A DNA stretch of 64,000 nucleotides from Oceaniglobus indicus (GCF_002751875.1 NZ_NMZM01000003.1:310001-374000); one strand, 5' to 3'. Counted from the stretch's first letter, positions 18,950-31,349 are shown. Numbers and translations: made by a program. The notes: generated by a model not told the origin, from the letters alone.

Positions 18950-19513
18950 TCAGCTGTTGAACGGCATGTTGAAATGCTTCAACAGCGCCTTGGCTTGTGC
19001 GTCGTCGGCGGCGGTGGTGCAGATGATGATATCCATACCCCAGTTCTCGTCGACCTTGTCGAAGTTGATCTCGGGGAACACGATGTGTTCCTTGATCCCC
19101 ATGGCATAGTTGCCACGGCCATCGAAGCTCTTGCCGCTCACGCCGCGGAAGTCGCGGATGCGGGGCATGGCCACCGTGATCAGACGATCCAGGAATTCGT
19201 ACATCCGGTCGGCGCGCAGGGTGACTTTCGCCCCCAGCGGCATTTCCTCGCGGACACGGAACCCGGCGATCGACTTCTTCGCCTTCGTCGTCAGCGCCTT
19301 CTGGCCGGCGATGATAGTCAGGTCTTCCTGGGCCGATTTCGCCTTCTTGGCATCGCGCACGGCTTCGGCACCACATCCGATGTTCAGGACGATCTTGTCC
19401 AGACGCGGGATCATCATGTCGTTCTTGTAGCCGAACTCTTCCTTCAGCGCGGCGCGGATCGTGTCGTTGTAGATCGACTTGAGACGCGGCGTGTAGTTTG
19501 CGGTATCCAGCAT
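18950..19513 (-). CDS. rplE: 50S ribosomal protein L5
   Basis: L5 binds 5S rRNA and contacts P-site tRNA. The 187-residue product has [18 protein letters not shown] and [20 protein letters not shown]. The C-terminal [16 protein letters not shown] and MDIIICTTA match the family. Its ATG overlaps the rplX stop by one base, suggesting coupled translation. Confidence 0.97.
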   Translation of the reverse strand: MLDTANYTPRLKSIYNDTIRAALKEEFGYKNDMMIPRLDKIVLNIGCGAEAVRDAKKAKSAQEDLTIIAGQKALTTKAKKSIAGFRVREEMPLGAKVTLRADRMYEFLDRLITVAMPRIRDFRGVSGKSFDGRGNYAMGIKEHIVFPEINFDKVDENWGMDIIICTTAADDAQAKALLKHFNMPFNS

Positions 19514-19818
19514 CAGATCACGTCTCCCGTGGTCTTGGCGAAGCGCACCTTCTTGCCGTCTTCCATGCGGAAGCCGACGCGGGTTGCCTTGCCATTGCCA
19601 TCGACGATGGCGAGGTTGGACAGATCGACCGGCATCGCCTGGGGGACGCGGCCGCCCTGGCTGTTCTGGCTCTGCTTGGTGTGGCGGATGGACACGTTGA
19701 TGTCCGCGACCACGGCCTTGCCCTTGGACGGCATGACGGCGGTGATCTCGCCCTGCTTGCCCTTGTCCTTGCCGGTCAGCACGACGACGGTGTCGCCCTT
19801 TTTCAGTTTCGCAGCCAT
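19513..19818 (-). CDS. rplX: 50S ribosomal protein L24
   Basis: L24 is an early assembly initiator near the 50S exit. The 101-residue product [20 protein letters not shown] has the KOW motif. [18 protein letters not shown] and [21 protein letters not shown]-type end follow. The longer frame upstream runs through rplN and is a shadow. It starts two bases after the rplN stop. Confidence 0.97.
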   Translation of the reverse strand: MAAKLKKGDTVVVLTGKDKGKQGEITAVMPSKGKAVVADINVSIRHTKQSQNSQGGRVPQAMPVDLSNLAIVDGNGKATRVGFRMEDGKKVRFAKTTGDVI

Positions 19819-19820
19819 GA

Positions 19821-20189
19821 TTACAACACCTCCGGAGCCAGCGAGATGATCTTCATGAAGGCCTTGGCACGCAGCTCGCGCACCACCGGCCCGAAGATAC
19901 GGGTGCCGACGGGTTCGTTGTTGTTGTTGAGGATGACGGCGGCGTTCCGGTCGAACCGGATTGCGGTGCCGTCTTCGCGGCGCACTTCCTTGGCGGTGCG
20001 CACGACGACGGCCTTGCGGACGTCGCCCTTCTTGACGCGACCGCGCGGGATCGCTTCCTTTACCGAGACGACGATGATGTCGCCCACGGACGCATACCGG
20101 CGGTGCGAACCGCCGAGAACCTTGATGCACTGAACACGGCGCGCGCCGGAATTGTCAGCGACATCCAGATTGGTCTGCATCTGGATCAT
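19821..20189 (-). CDS. rplN: 50S ribosomal protein L14
   Basis: L14 forms intersubunit bridges. The 122-residue product [19 protein letters not shown] has [18 protein letters not shown], the [11 protein letters not shown] segment and the [13 protein letters not shown] signature. It is the expected next gene after rpsQ, 73 bases downstream of it. Confidence 0.98.
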   Translation of the reverse strand: MIQMQTNLDVADNSGARRVQCIKVLGGSHRRYASVGDIIVVSVKEAIPRGRVKKGDVRKAVVVRTAKEVRREDGTAIRFDRNAAVILNNNNEPVGTRIFGPVVRELRAKAFMKIISLAPEVL

Positions 20190-20262
20190 TGGGTTTCTCC
20201 TGACCTTTGGGGGACTCTCAAGGCCTTCTCCCCATGGTTTCGAATGTTACGGGAACGATCGC

Positions 20263-20493
20263 CTAGGCGGTGATCACTTCCCAACGTTTGGTTTTCGACA
20301 TCGGCGCACATTCCTGAATGCGCACCTTGTCGCCCGCCTTGAAGGTGTTGTTCGCATCGTGGGCGCGATACTTCTTCGACTTGCGGATCGTTTTTTTCAG
20401 AACCGGATGGGTAAAGCGGCGTTCGACCGAGACGGTGATCGTCTGGGCGTTGGCATCGCTGGTCACGGTGCCGGAGAGGATACGTTTGGGCAT
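20263..20493 (-). CDS. rpsQ: 30S ribosomal protein S17
   Basis: S17 is a primary 16S-binding protein of the 30S body. The 76-residue product starts [19 protein letters not shown]. It has the [20 protein letters not shown] segment and ends with SKTKRWEVI. It follows rpmC by three bases. Confidence 0.97.
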   Translation of the reverse strand: MPKRILSGTVTSDANAQTITVSVERRFTHPVLKKTIRKSKKYRAHDANNTFKAGDKVRIQECAPMSKTKRWEVITA

Positions 20494-20496
20494 CGA

Positions 20497-20706
20497 TCAG
20501 GCCTCCGTCTTGGCCGCTTCGGCGGCTTTCTGGTTCAGGATGGTCTTCACGCGCGCCACGTCGCGGCGCACGGTGCGCATGCGCGCGGTGTTCTCGAGCT
20601 GGCTGGTGGCCTGCTGGAAGCGGAGGTTGAAGGCCTCCTTCTTCAGGGCGGACAGCTGATCCTTCAGCTGGTCGGGTGTCTTGTCACGCAGTTCTGCGGC
20701 GTCCAT
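20497..20706 (-). CDS. rpmC: 50S ribosomal protein L29
   Basis: L29 lies at the exit tunnel and helps dock SRP and trigger factor. The 69-residue product [18 protein letters not shown] has the helical hairpin and the [19 protein letters not shown] signature. An in-frame ATG two codons earlier (20712) would sit one base from the AAAGGA site, while the ATG at 20706 has seven-base spacing, so I use that. Normally it is translated right after rplP. Here about 2.2 kb of other genes and a terminator separate the two. Confidence 0.95.
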   Translation of the reverse strand: MDAAELRDKTPDQLKDQLSALKKEAFNLRFQQATSQLENTARMRTVRRDVARVKTILNQKAAEAAKTEA

Positions 20707-20783
20707 CGCCATATCCTTTCAACATCACTGGAGGGCCCGCGAAGGGTCACCCTGATTCCGGTGGAGAGTCATGATGAGCGTGC

Positions 20784-20812
20784 CGCATAACGCCCCTTGC
20801 CGCGCGACGCAA
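20784..20812 (-). promoter_or_regulatory. Candidate promoter for the rpmC-rpsQ-...-rpmD unit
   Basis: On the minus strand TTGCGT (20807-20812), a 17-base spacer and TATGCG (20784-20789) lie about 78 bases upstream of rpmC. The unit needs a promoter because a terminator follows rplP and three unrelated genes intervene. Confidence 0.45.
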
Positions 20813-20945
20813 GCCCTGTCCCGCGAATACCGGCGATAAGCGCCGGATTGGCCCGATTTCCGGGGCATCAGGTTAATCTTAACCGTCCGGAAACCGTTAA
20901 TCGGTCAGAAGTGGGGCACGCCCTGTTCCCATGGATGAGGATTTG

Positions 20946-21674
20946 ATGCGCGTCCCTCCGATTCCGATGTTTCTCGCCCTGTGCCTGCTTCTGCCCAGCT
21001 TATCACACGCCGAGGCGGTCAGCATCCTCGGGCGGGCGTCGATTTTCGCGCCGACACGGGCCCTGGTGCAAGCCCGGCTGACGCCACCGCCGAAACACAC
21101 CGGCGCAAGCCTGTTCACCGGACGCGGCGATTCGGGCCTGTTCGCCAAGCCGCGGGCGGCGGTGGCGTTGTCGCCCCCCATGGGCCCCGCATTGCACGGC
21201 AGTCGGATCGAAAAGCTGCGCCAGTTGATCGGTCACGCGGAATCGCGGCGTCACGGATACGATGCGGTACAACATGGCGCCCGGGTGAAGCCGCCGGATC
21301 GCCCGACCCAATTGACCTTGGGCCAGATCGACACCTGGATCGACGCGACGCCCGGTCAGCCCCACGCCATCGGAAAGTTCCAGTTCATCCCGCCCACCCT
21401 GCGCCGCCTGGTCCGCCGTTTGGGCCTGGGAGCGGACACCAGGTTTTCGCCCGCGATACAGGATCGGCTGGCCGACGAACTGTTGCGCGAGGCCGGACTC
21501 GACGATGTCGGGGCCGGTCGGATCAGCCGACACGCGTTCATGGAAAACCTTGCAAAGATCTGGGCGGGTCTGCCGACATCGACCGGCAAATCGTATTATG
21601 ACGGCCACGCCGGCAACAAGGCGTCGATGACCTGGGCCGATTACGATGCCCGGATGGCGCAGTTGTTCCCCTGA
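20946..21674 (+). CDS. Secreted lysozyme-like (muramidase-type) protein
   Basis: The 242-residue product begins with a signal peptide (MRVPPIPMFLALCLLLPSL, then SHA). After a low-complexity linker comes a lysozyme-like domain. It has a likely catalytic Glu in LIGHAESRRHGYDAVQHGA, then LTLGQIDTWIDATPGQPHAIGKFQF-type core and a C-terminal LAKIWAGLPTSTGKSYYDG. This pattern fits GH104-like/phage-lysozyme-type proteins, acting on peptidoglycan in the periplasm. GAGG precedes ATG 20946. It is transcribed opposite to the ribosomal genes, divergent from rpmC. Confidence 0.75.
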   Translation: MRVPPIPMFLALCLLLPSLSHAEAVSILGRASIFAPTRALVQARLTPPPKHTGASLFTGRGDSGLFAKPRAAVALSPPMGPALHGSRIEKLRQLIGHAESRRHGYDAVQHGARVKPPDRPTQLTLGQIDTWIDATPGQPHAIGKFQFIPPTLRRLVRRLGLGADTRFSPAIQDRLADELLREAGLDDVGAGRISRHAFMENLAKIWAGLPTSTGKSYYDGHAGNKASMTWADYDARMAQLFP

Positions 21675-21678
21675 GCGG

Positions 21679-22299
21679 TCAGCCCCAGCCGTAGTTGAAG
21701 CTGACGCTGATGCGGTCTTCTTCGGCCATGTTCATCGGCACCTCGTGACGCAACCAGCTTTCCCACAGCAGGACATCGCCCGCCTCCGGCTGGACGTAAT
21801 GAAACTGCCGAAGCTTGCGCGGCGCATCCTTGGTGCGCCCCGGCGCGGCCATCATCATCGGCAGGCGCGGATCCTCGAACTTGATGGCACTGGTCCCTTC
21901 CGGCATCGTCACATAGGTCGTGCCGCTGACCACCGAATGGGGATGCAGATGCCCGGTGTGGATCCCACCCTCGGGCAGGATGTTGATCCACAACGAATCG
22001 AGCTTCAGCTTCTTGTCGCCCAGATCGAAGGCAAGATCCTCGGCGAAACGTGCCACGTGCTTGTCCAGCACCTTCACCAGCGCCTTGAAGATCGGCATCC
22101 GCCACGCGAGATCGCTCAGCGATGCATAGCTGGTGTAGCCGGGAAAGTCGTTTTCCTCGCACCAATCCTGGCCGGCCTCGTCGTCGTCGGCGATCGACAG
22201 GCACGACGCCTCCAACTCGCCACGGTCGATGGGCTTGCCGCGTTCGGACAATTGGGCGTGATACAGGCGGGTGACGAACAGGGATGCGATATCGGTCAT
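21679..22299 (-). CDS. 2OG-Fe(II) oxygenase-like protein (TIGR02466-type)
   Basis: This 206-residue protein shows the cupin-fold iron ligands of the prolyl-hydroxylase-like class. HLHPHSVVSG lies near 117-126, a distal His is in LRHEVPM (about 185), and a 2-oxoglutarate-binding Arg is in DRISVSFNYGWG near the C-terminus. I recall this arrangement from the family called 2OG-Fe(II) oxygenase TIGR02466, whose substrate is not established. It converges with the lysozyme-like gene, four bases from its stop. Placement among ribosomal genes invites the idea of a ribosomal substrate, but that is speculation. Confidence 0.75.
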   Translation of the reverse strand: MTDIASLFVTRLYHAQLSERGKPIDRGELEASCLSIADDDEAGQDWCEENDFPGYTSYASLSDLAWRMPIFKALVKVLDKHVARFAEDLAFDLGDKKLKLDSLWINILPEGGIHTGHLHPHSVVSGTTYVTMPEGTSAIKFEDPRLPMMMAAPGRTKDAPRKLRQFHYVQPEAGDVLLWESWLRHEVPMNMAEEDRISVSFNYGWG

Positions 22300-22421
22300 G
22301 GCGCCTGATACCCCAGTCCGCTCCCCGATGCGAGTGTTCTGTTACGCCTTTTCATTGATATGGATCATGGCAGCCTCGGCCAGCTGCACCTATCAGTCGG
22401 GGTGAACCAATGGAGGCCCAG

Positions 22422-22661
22422 ATGTCGCATACACCCCACGAATTGCACGAAGAATTTCCGGATCATACGGCGAGATTGCGTGAACTCCGCGCGACGGATC
22501 CGCATTTCGCAAAACTGTGCGACAGCTATCACGAAGTGAACCGCGCTGTTCATCGCGCCGAGACCGACGTGGAACCGACGACCGATGAACATGCCACGGA
22601 ACTGCGCAAAACGCGCATGAAGCTGAAAGACGAAATCTGGGCCAGCCTGTCGGCCGCCTGA
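22422..22661 (+). CDS. DUF465/YdcH-family small protein
   Basis: This is a 79-residue, largely helical and charged protein beginning MSHTPHELHEEFPDHTARLR, with FAKLCDSYHEVNRAVHRAE. It matches the DUF465 (YdcH) pattern of short coiled coils. TGGAGG lies six bases before ATG 22422; an in-frame ATG at 22410 is less well placed. The function is unknown. A strong terminator follows it. Confidence 0.85.
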   Translation: MSHTPHELHEEFPDHTARLRELRATDPHFAKLCDSYHEVNRAVHRAETDVEPTTDEHATELRKTRMKLKDEIWASLSAA

Positions 22662-22689
22662 TTGGCACAATCAAGCGATAATCCAATGC

Positions 22690-22724
22690 AAAGGCCGCCG
22701 TGATAGGGTTCACGGCGGCCTTTT
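22690..22724 (+). terminator. Rho-independent terminator after the DUF465 gene
   Basis: A perfect 14-bp stem (AAAGGCCGCCGTGA / TCACGGCGGCCTTT) with a 6-base loop is followed on the plus strand by TTTTG. It ends the plus-strand DUF465 transcript 29 bases past its stop. Confidence 0.85.
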
Positions 22725-22779
22725 GTATCGTTCGTCGGCCACATGACGGCGTAGCGCGGTGGGCAACGCCGCATGTGAA

Positions 22780-22811
22780 AACGCCTGCCGGAATGGATCC
22801 CGGCAGGCGTT
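22780..22811 (-). terminator. Rho-independent terminator after rplP
   Basis: A perfect 12-bp stem (AACGCCTGCCGG / CCGGCAGGCGTT) with an 8-base loop is followed on the minus strand by TTTTCAC. It lies 70 bases past the rplP stop and closes the rpsL-to-rplP side before the inserted genes. Confidence 0.8.
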
Positions 22812-22880
22812 CGAAGATATCAACTTGGTTCGCGCGACGTCGCGGCCAACCTGCGCTGGCGAGCGGGACGCGCCGAAGTC

Positions 22881-23294
22881 TTACCAGTCTTCGCGAACCA
22901 CGGTGCGCGTCTTGATCGGAAGCTTCATCGCCGCCAGGCGCAGGGCCTCGCGGGCGATGTCTTCGTTGACGCCGTCGATCTCGAACATGATCCGGCCGGG
23001 CTTGACCTTGGCGGCCCAGAAATCGACCGACCCCTTGCCCTTACCCATACGGACTTCGACGGGCTTGGACGTGACGGGCAGGTCCGGGAAGATCCGGATC
23101 CAGACGCGACCCTGACGCTTCATGTGACGCGTCATGGCACGACGGGCTGCCTCGATCTGGCGGGCCGTGATCCGCTCGGGCTCGATCGCCTTCAGGCCGT
23201 ATGTGCCGAAGTTCAGGTCGGATCCGCCCTTGGCTTCGCCATGGATCCGGCCCTTGTGGGCCTTGCGGAACTTGGTGCGTTTTGGTTGCAGCAT
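22881..23294 (-). CDS. rplP: 50S ribosomal protein L16
   Basis: L16 organises the A-site region of the 50S. The 137-residue product [19 protein letters not shown] has [19 protein letters not shown], the [20 protein letters not shown] signature and an ILFEI-type FEIDGV end. It follows rpsC by 10 bases. In the usual operon rpmC would follow directly, but here a terminator does. Confidence 0.98.
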   Translation of the reverse strand: MLQPKRTKFRKAHKGRIHGEAKGGSDLNFGTYGLKAIEPERITARQIEAARRAMTRHMKRQGRVWIRIFPDLPVTSKPVEVRMGKGKGSVDFWAAKVKPGRIMFEIDGVNEDIAREALRLAAMKLPIKTRTVVREDW

Positions 23295-23304
23295 GATCTA
23301 CTCC

Positions 23305-24012
23305 TTAACGCCGGCCGCCGGCGCCACGGGGGGCGGGGCCTTCCTGAAGCTCCGAATGACGGCGGTCGTGCGCCGACGGATCGTGCTCCATGATTTCACC
23401 TTTGAAGATCCAAACCTTGATCCCGATGATACCATAGGCGGTCTGGGCTTCGTAACCGGCATAGTCGATGTCGGCGCGCAGGGTGTGCAGCGGAACGCGA
23501 CCTTCGCGATACCACTCGGTCCGGGCGATCTCGGCACCGCCAAGACGACCTGACAGGTTCACCCGGATCCCGAGCGAGCCCATGCGCATGGCGTTCTGCA
23601 CCGCGCGCTTCATGGCACGACGGAACGACACGCGACGCTCGAGCTGCTGCGCGATGCTTTCGGCCACCAGGGCGGCGTCCAGCTCTGGCTTGCGGACCTC
23701 GACGATGTTGAGGTGCAGTTCCGACTTGGTCATGCCTGCCAGCTTCTTGCGCAGCGTCTCGATGTCCGCACCCTTCTTGCCGATGATGACACCGGGCCGG
23801 GCTGCGTGGATCGTGACGCGGCACTTCTTGTGCGGGCGTTCGATGATCACCTTGGAGATGCCGGCCTGCGCTGCCTCCTTGCGGATGAACTTGCGCATCC
23901 GAAGATCCTCAAGCAGCAGATCACCGTAATCCTTGGTGTCGGCATACCAGCGGCTGTCCCACGTGCGGTTCACCTGCAGGCGCATGCCGATCGGATTGAC
24001 TTTATTTCCCAT
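23305..24012 (-). CDS. rpsC: 30S ribosomal protein S3
   Basis: S3 is a 30S head protein at the mRNA entry site with helicase function. The 235-residue product has [20 protein letters not shown] and a KH domain ([20 protein letters not shown]). The C-terminal domain includes [18 protein letters not shown] and [20 protein letters not shown]. It starts at the rplV stop with a one-base overlap. Size is typical. Confidence 0.98.
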   Translation of the reverse strand: MGNKVNPIGMRLQVNRTWDSRWYADTKDYGDLLLEDLRMRKFIRKEAAQAGISKVIIERPHKKCRVTIHAARPGVIIGKKGADIETLRKKLAGMTKSELHLNIVEVRKPELDAALVAESIAQQLERRVSFRRAMKRAVQNAMRMGSLGIRVNLSGRLGGAEIARTEWYREGRVPLHTLRADIDYAGYEAQTAYGIIGIKVWIFKGEIMEHDPSAHDRRHSELQEGPAPRGAGGRR

Positions 24013-24392
24013 CAGGCTTGCTCCTCAACTTGGCGGACCTTGATCGTGAGTTCGGCGAACGGCTTGATGATCTTGCCGAAACGGCCACGGGCACGCGGGC
24101 GACCGCGCTTCATGGTCAGGTTCTTGCCGACCCACGCCTCGGCGACGATCAGTTCATCGACGTCCAGGTTGTGGTTGTTCTCGGCGTTGGCGATGGCGGA
24201 CTGAAGGCACTTCTTCACGTCCAGCGCGATCCGCTTCTTGCTGAAGGTCAGGTCGGTCAATGCCCGATCAACCTTCTTGCCACGGATCATCGCAGCAACG
24301 AGGTTCAGCTTCTGGGGGCTGATCCGCAACATGCGGACCTTTGCCAGGGCCTCGTTGTCGGCAACGCGACGGGGGTTCTTTTCCTTGCTCAT
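24012..24392 (-). CDS. rplV: 50S ribosomal protein L22
   Basis: L22 lines the exit tunnel. The 126-residue product [19 protein letters not shown] has [20 protein letters not shown] and the beta-hairpin with [19 protein letters not shown], wild type in the macrolide region as far as I can judge. Its ATG overlaps the rpsS stop (ATGA). Confidence 0.97.
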   Translation of the reverse strand: MSKEKNPRRVADNEALAKVRMLRISPQKLNLVAAMIRGKKVDRALTDLTFSKKRIALDVKKCLQSAIANAENNHNLDVDELIVAEAWVGKNLTMKRGRPRARGRFGKIIKPFAELTIKVRQVEEQA

Positions 24393-24667
24393 TTGCGCTT
24401 CGCCTTCTTGTCGGCGGCGTGCCCATAATAGGTGCGGGTCGGCGAATATTCACCGAACTTCTGGCCGATCATGTCCTCGGTGACGTTCACCGGGATATGC
24501 TTCTTGCCATTGTAGACGCCAAAGGTGAGGCCCACAAACTGGGGCAGTATCGTCGAGCGGCGCGACCAGATCTTGATCACTTCCTTGCGGCCCGACTCGC
24601 GGGTTGTTTCGGCCTTCTTGAGGACATGAGCGTCGACAAACGGGCCTTTCCAAACGGAACGCGTCAT
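24389..24667 (-). CDS. rpsS: 30S ribosomal protein S19
   Basis: S19 is a 30S head protein that contacts S13. The 92-residue product [18 protein letters not shown] has [39 protein letters not shown] and [13 protein letters not shown]. It begins three bases after rplB and overlaps rplV. All family signatures are present. Confidence 0.98.
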   Translation of the reverse strand: MTRSVWKGPFVDAHVLKKAETTRESGRKEVIKIWSRRSTILPQFVGLTFGVYNGKKHIPVNVTEDMIGQKFGEYSPTRTYYGHAADKKAKRK

Positions 24668-24670
24668 GGA

Positions 24671-25513
24671 TTAGCGTCCTTTCTTCTTGGCGTGACGCGA
24701 GCGGACGATCAGCTTCTGCGACGCTTTGTTCTTGTTTCGGGTCTTGGCACCCTTGGTCGGCTTGCCCCAGGGGGTGACCGGGTGACGACCACCGGAGGTC
24801 CGGCCTTCACCACCACCGTGCGGGTGGTCGATCGGGTTCATGACGACACCACGCACGGAGGGGCGGATGCCCTTGTGACGGTTGCGTCCGGCCTTGCCGA
24901 TGTTCTGGTTGCTGTTGTCGGGGTTCGACACGGCTCCGACGGTGGCCATACATTCCTGACGCACCAGGCGCAATTCACCCGACGACAGGCGGATCTGTGC
25001 ATAACCGCCGTCACGACCGACGAACTGGGCATAGGTGCCCGCCGCACGGGCGATCTGGCCGCCCTTGCCCGGCTTCATCTCGATGTTGTGGACGATCGTG
25101 CCGATCGGCATGCCGCTGAACGGCATCGCGTTGCCCGGCTTGATATCGGCCTTGGCCGAGGCGACGATGTTGTCGCCGATGCCCAGACGCTGCGGTGCCA
25201 GGATATAAGTCTGTTCGCCATCGTCATAGGAAACCAGGGCGATGAACGCGGTCCGGTTCGGGTCATATTCGATGCGGATGACCGTCGCCGTGACGTCCAT
25301 CTTGTTCCGCTTGAAATCGACAATGCGGTAAAGACGCTTGGCGCCCCCACCCTTGCGACGCATCGTGATCCGTCCGGTATTGTTCCGGCCGCCGTGCTTG
25401 CTCAAACCCTCGGTGAGGGATTTGACAGGGCGTCCTTTCCAAAGCTCCGAACGGTCGATCAGCACCAGCCCACGCTGGCCCGGCGTCGTCGGCTTATACG
25501 ACTTGAGTGCCAT
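24671..25513 (-). CDS. rplB: 50S ribosomal protein L2
   Basis: L2 is required for peptidyl-transferase assembly. The 280-residue product [20 protein letters not shown] has [18 protein letters not shown] and the C-terminal signature [20 protein letters not shown]. That includes the conserved His of the active-site vicinity. The frame extends 28 codons upstream without homology. A terminator-like hairpin lies in the 152-base gap from rplW. Confidence 0.97.
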   Translation of the reverse strand: MALKSYKPTTPGQRGLVLIDRSELWKGRPVKSLTEGLSKHGGRNNTGRITMRRKGGGAKRLYRIVDFKRNKMDVTATVIRIEYDPNRTAFIALVSYDDGEQTYILAPQRLGIGDNIVASAKADIKPGNAMPFSGMPIGTIVHNIEMKPGKGGQIARAAGTYAQFVGRDGGYAQIRLSSGELRLVRQECMATVGAVSNPDNSNQNIGKAGRNRHKGIRPSVRGVVMNPIDHPHGGGEGRTSGGRHPVTPWGKPTKGAKTRNKNKASQKLIVRSRHAKKKGR

Positions 25514-25615
25514 GCTTCGTGTCTTCCGTTTGCTTTGCGGGTCATTGCGACCCGGCTCTTGATGTGAAGGGCCCTTGGGAGGTCCCCGAGGATCCACTTA
25601 TGGTGCGGATCCGAC

Positions 25616-25650
25616 AAAAAGTTCAGCCCCGGACGAATCCGGGGCCGAAC
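25616..25650 (-). terminator. Terminator-like hairpin between rplW and rplB
   Basis: On the minus strand a 13-bp stem (GTTCGGCCCCGGA / TCCGGGGCTGAAC, one G-U pair) closes a TTCG tetraloop and is followed directly by TTTTTG. It has the form of a strong intrinsic terminator, placed 16 bases past the rplW stop, inside what is normally a continuous operon. Confidence 0.7.
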
Positions 25651-25665
25651 CGATGGTGTCTGGTA

Positions 25666-25977
25666 TTAAAGACCCGTGGAAACGTCAATCGTGTTCCCGT
25701 CTTCCAGGGTCACATAGGCCTTCTTGACGTCCTTGCGACGGCCAGGCTGGCCGCGGAACTTCTTGACCTTGCCCTTGGTGATGGTCGTGTTGACGGCCTT
25801 CACCTTGACTCCGAACAGCGTCTCGACCGCTTCCTTGATCTGCGGCTTGTTCGCGTCGATCGCCACCTCGAACACAACGGCCCCGTTTTCGGACGCCATC
25901 GTGGCCTTTTCGGTGATGACCGGCTTGCGGATCACGTCATAGTGCTCCGGCTTCGCGGTTGCTTCTGCCTTGCTCAT
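25666..25977 (-). CDS. rplW: 50S ribosomal protein L23
   Basis: L23 is the docking site for trigger factor and SRP at the exit tunnel. The 103-residue product has [33 protein letters not shown] and [20 protein letters not shown]. Its ATG overlaps the rplD stop (ATGA). Its stop is followed by a terminator-like hairpin. Confidence 0.97.
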   Translation of the reverse strand: MSKAEATAKPEHYDVIRKPVITEKATMASENGAVVFEVAIDANKPQIKEAVETLFGVKVKAVNTTITKGKVKKFRGQPGRRKDVKKAYVTLEDGNTIDVSTGL

Positions 25978-26594
25978 TTCAGTCGGGCCTCCAGTGCTTC
26001 GATACCCGCCTTCGTGATCACCAGGGTGTCACGCTTCAGGATATCATAGACGTTCGCGCCCATGGTGGGCAGCACGTCCAGACCGTCGATGTTCGCGGCG
26101 GCACGGGCGAAATTCTCGTTCACCTCGGCGCCGTCGATGATCAGCGCGCGCTTCCAGCCCAGGTTCTTTACCTGCTTGGCCAGTGCGCCGGTCTTGATTT
26201 CGGCCAGCACCGCATCCTCGATGATGACCAGGTTCCCGGTCGCCATCTTCGACGACAGGGCATGACGAAGGCCCAGCTTGCGGAACTTCTTGGTCAGCGC
26301 ATGCCCGTGGCTGCGCGGCACCGGACCCGCATAGATACCGCCCTTGCGGAAGATCGGTGCGTTCCGGTCACCGTGGCGTGCGCCGCCGGTGCCCTTCTGG
26401 CGATAGATCTTCTTGGTCGAATAGGACGTCTCGCGACGGGTCTTGACCTTGTGGGTGCCCTGCTGCGCGTTGTTGCGCTGCCAGCGGACCACACGGTGCA
26501 GGATGTCGATACGCGGTTCCAGACCGTAGATCTCGTCGTCGAGATCGGCCGATCCGGCAGATCCGCCGTCCAGTTTGATCACGTCGAGTTTCAT
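25974..26594 (-). CDS. rplD: 50S ribosomal protein L4
   Basis: L4 lines the exit tunnel and in E. coli represses the S10 operon. The 206-residue product has [19 protein letters not shown], the conserved loop [19 protein letters not shown], and [19 protein letters not shown]. It overlaps rplC by ATGA at the start and rplW by ATGA at the end. Length is typical. Confidence 0.98.
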   Translation of the reverse strand: MKLDVIKLDGGSAGSADLDDEIYGLEPRIDILHRVVRWQRNNAQQGTHKVKTRRETSYSTKKIYRQKGTGGARHGDRNAPIFRKGGIYAGPVPRSHGHALTKKFRKLGLRHALSSKMATGNLVIIEDAVLAEIKTGALAKQVKNLGWKRALIIDGAEVNENFARAAANIDGLDVLPTMGANVYDILKRDTLVITKAGIEALEARLK

Positions 26595-27472
26595 TGGTCG
26601 CCTTCCTTCTTCTCGTCCAGAGTCTCGCTCTGGTCGCTGGCTTCGTCACGATCGGATTCGATCTGTGCCTCGGCTTCCTTCAGCGCGGCTTCCTCGGCGG
26701 CAGCGGCCTCTGCGGCAGCGGCCTTTTCGGCCTCTTCGGCCTCGGCAGCGGCGGCTTCAGCAGCTTCACGCGCCAGGCGTTCGGCTTCTTCGGCGGCGGA
26801 CTTCAGCGCGGCGGGATAGATCACGTTCTCGGGCGTCGGCTTCTTCACCGCGTCCTTGATCGTGACCCAGCCACCCTTCGAGCCGGGGACCGCACCCTTG
26901 ACCATGATCAGGCCACGGTCGGCGTCGGTGCGGATGACCTGAAGGTTCTGGGTGGTGACACGGGCAGCGCCCATGTGACCGGCCATCTTCTTGCCTTTGA
27001 ACACCTTGCCCGGATCCTGACACTGGCCGGTCGAACCGTGCGAACGGTGCGAAATCGACACACCGTGGGACGCGCGCAGACCGCCGAAGTTCCAGCGCTT
27101 CATTGCGCCCGCGAACCCCTTACCGATCGAGGTGCCCGCCACGTCGACGAACTGACCCTCGAAGTAATGGTTGGCGGTGATTTCCTCGCCGACGTCGATC
27201 ATGTTCTCGGCGGCGACGCGGAATTCCGCGATCTTCCGCTTCGGTTCGACCTTGGCCAGCGCGAAGTGACCGCGCATCGCCTGCGAGGTCCGCTTGGCCT
27301 TGGCCGTGCCGGCACCCAGCTGAACGGCGGTATAGCCGTCACGCTCGGCCGTGCGCTGTGCGACGACCTGAAGCTTGTCCAGTTGAAGGACGGTCACGGG
27401 AATCTGCTTCCCGTCGTCCATGAAAAGCCGGGTCATGCCGACTTTCTTTGCGATAACGCCAGAGCGCAACAT
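26591..27472 (-). CDS. rplC: 50S ribosomal protein L3 with long acidic/Ala-rich C-terminal extension
   Basis: L3 is an early-assembly protein near the peptidyl-transferase centre. Residues 1 to about 215 cover the normal protein. They include [20 protein letters not shown], whose Gln in [10 protein letters not shown] is the PrmB methylation region, and [17 protein letters not shown]. Another roughly 75 residues of Ala/Glu-rich, coiled-coil-like sequence follow ([17 protein letters not shown]...), ending EKKEGDQ. The total is 293 against the usual 205-215. I recall similar tails in other Rhodobacterales. Confidence 0.97.
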   Translation of the reverse strand: MLRSGVIAKKVGMTRLFMDDGKQIPVTVLQLDKLQVVAQRTAERDGYTAVQLGAGTAKAKRTSQAMRGHFALAKVEPKRKIAEFRVAAENMIDVGEEITANHYFEGQFVDVAGTSIGKGFAGAMKRWNFGGLRASHGVSISHRSHGSTGQCQDPGKVFKGKKMAGHMGAARVTTQNLQVIRTDADRGLIMVKGAVPGSKGGWVTIKDAVKKPTPENVIYPAALKSAAEEAERLAREAAEAAAAEAEEAEKAAAAEAAAAEEAALKEAEAQIESDRDEASDQSETLDEKKEGDQ

Positions 27473-27487
27473 ATCCGGTGCCCTCCC

Positions 27488-27799
27488 TTAAACCTTGATC
27501 TCGACGTCGACACCGGCCGCAAGGTCGAGCTTCATCAGCGCGTCCACGGTCTGGGGTGTCGGGTCGACGATATCCAGCAGGCGCTTGTGCGTGCGGATTT
27601 CGAACTGATCACGGGATTTCTTGTCGACGTGGGGGCCACGCAGAACGGTGAATTTCTCGATCTTGTTCGGCAGCGGAATGGGTCCGCGCACCTGCGCGCC
27701 CGTCCGCTTGGCGGTGTTCACGATTTCCTGCGTGCTGGCGTCCAGAACGCGGTAATCGAACGCCTTGAGCCGAATGCGAATGTTTTGGCTGGCTGCCAT
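27488..27799 (-). CDS. rpsJ: 30S ribosomal protein S10 / NusE
   Basis: S10 is a 30S head protein and also the NusE antitermination factor, linking NusG to ribosomes. The 103-residue product has [18 protein letters not shown] and [20 protein letters not shown], with the family [16 protein letters not shown] place the start at ATG 27799 (MAASQN), eight bases after GAAAGG. An ATG two codons earlier is possible. In this genome it follows tuf directly, so str and S10 operons abut. Confidence 0.96.
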   Translation of the reverse strand: MAASQNIRIRLKAFDYRVLDASTQEIVNTAKRTGAQVRGPIPLPNKIEKFTVLRGPHVDKKSRDQFEIRTHKRLLDIVDPTPQTVDALMKLDLAAGVDVEIKV

Positions 27800-27911
27800 T
27801 GTCATTGCCTTTCGCGGCTTTCGAAGTTGAGAGGTGGAGGCACCGGGATTGGAACCCCCACTTCGAACTCGTCGTCTAATGCGGGCCGGGGCCCGGTGTG
27901 TCGGCGGCTGT

Positions 27912-27949
27912 GGATCGGGTGGCGCCCCCTGCGGCGCGCCGCCCGATCC
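27912..27949 (-). terminator. Long hairpin between tuf copy 1 and rpsJ
   Basis: A 14-bp inverted repeat with one mismatch (GGATCGGGTGGCGC / GCGCCGCCCGATCC) and a 10-base loop starts 11 bases past the tuf stop. No T-run follows on the minus strand, so it may be an RNA-processing or mRNA-end-stabilising structure instead of a full terminator. Confidence 0.5.
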
Positions 27950-27959
27950 GGGCAATGCC

Positions 27960-29135
<1,176 letters not shown>

Positions 29136-29160
29136 GGTGTGGCTCCTTTTTGTCTCAAAC

Positions 29161-29217
29161 GGTGCGTGCAAGCACGCACCCTACAGGTTGTGGTAGGGTG
29201 CGTGCCGGGCACGCACC
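29161..29217. repeat. Nested palindromic repeats between fusA and tuf
   Basis: Three overlapping inverted repeats built from the same word GGTGCGTGC/GCACGCACC lie here. They are 29161-29169 with 29172-29180, 29172-29184 with 29193-29205 (13 bp with the CCCTAC extension), and 29197-29206 with 29208-29217. The structure resembles REP/BIME-type elements. A related hairpin (GGTGCGTCCCGGCA) lies beside the second tuf gene at 49380-49413. Confidence 0.7.
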
Positions 29218-29222
29218 GTCCG

Positions 29223-31349
<2,127 letters not shown>

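Noticed and set aside
20873-20899. TTAATCTTAACC and GTTAA words resembling CtrA half-sites upstream of the lysozyme-like gene
   Set aside because: The spacing does not match TTAA-N7-TTAA, and single words are expected by chance.
27830-27880. A tRNA-like GGATTGGAACCCCC segment between tuf and rpsJ
   Set aside because: No acceptor, D or anticodon arm can be folded around it.
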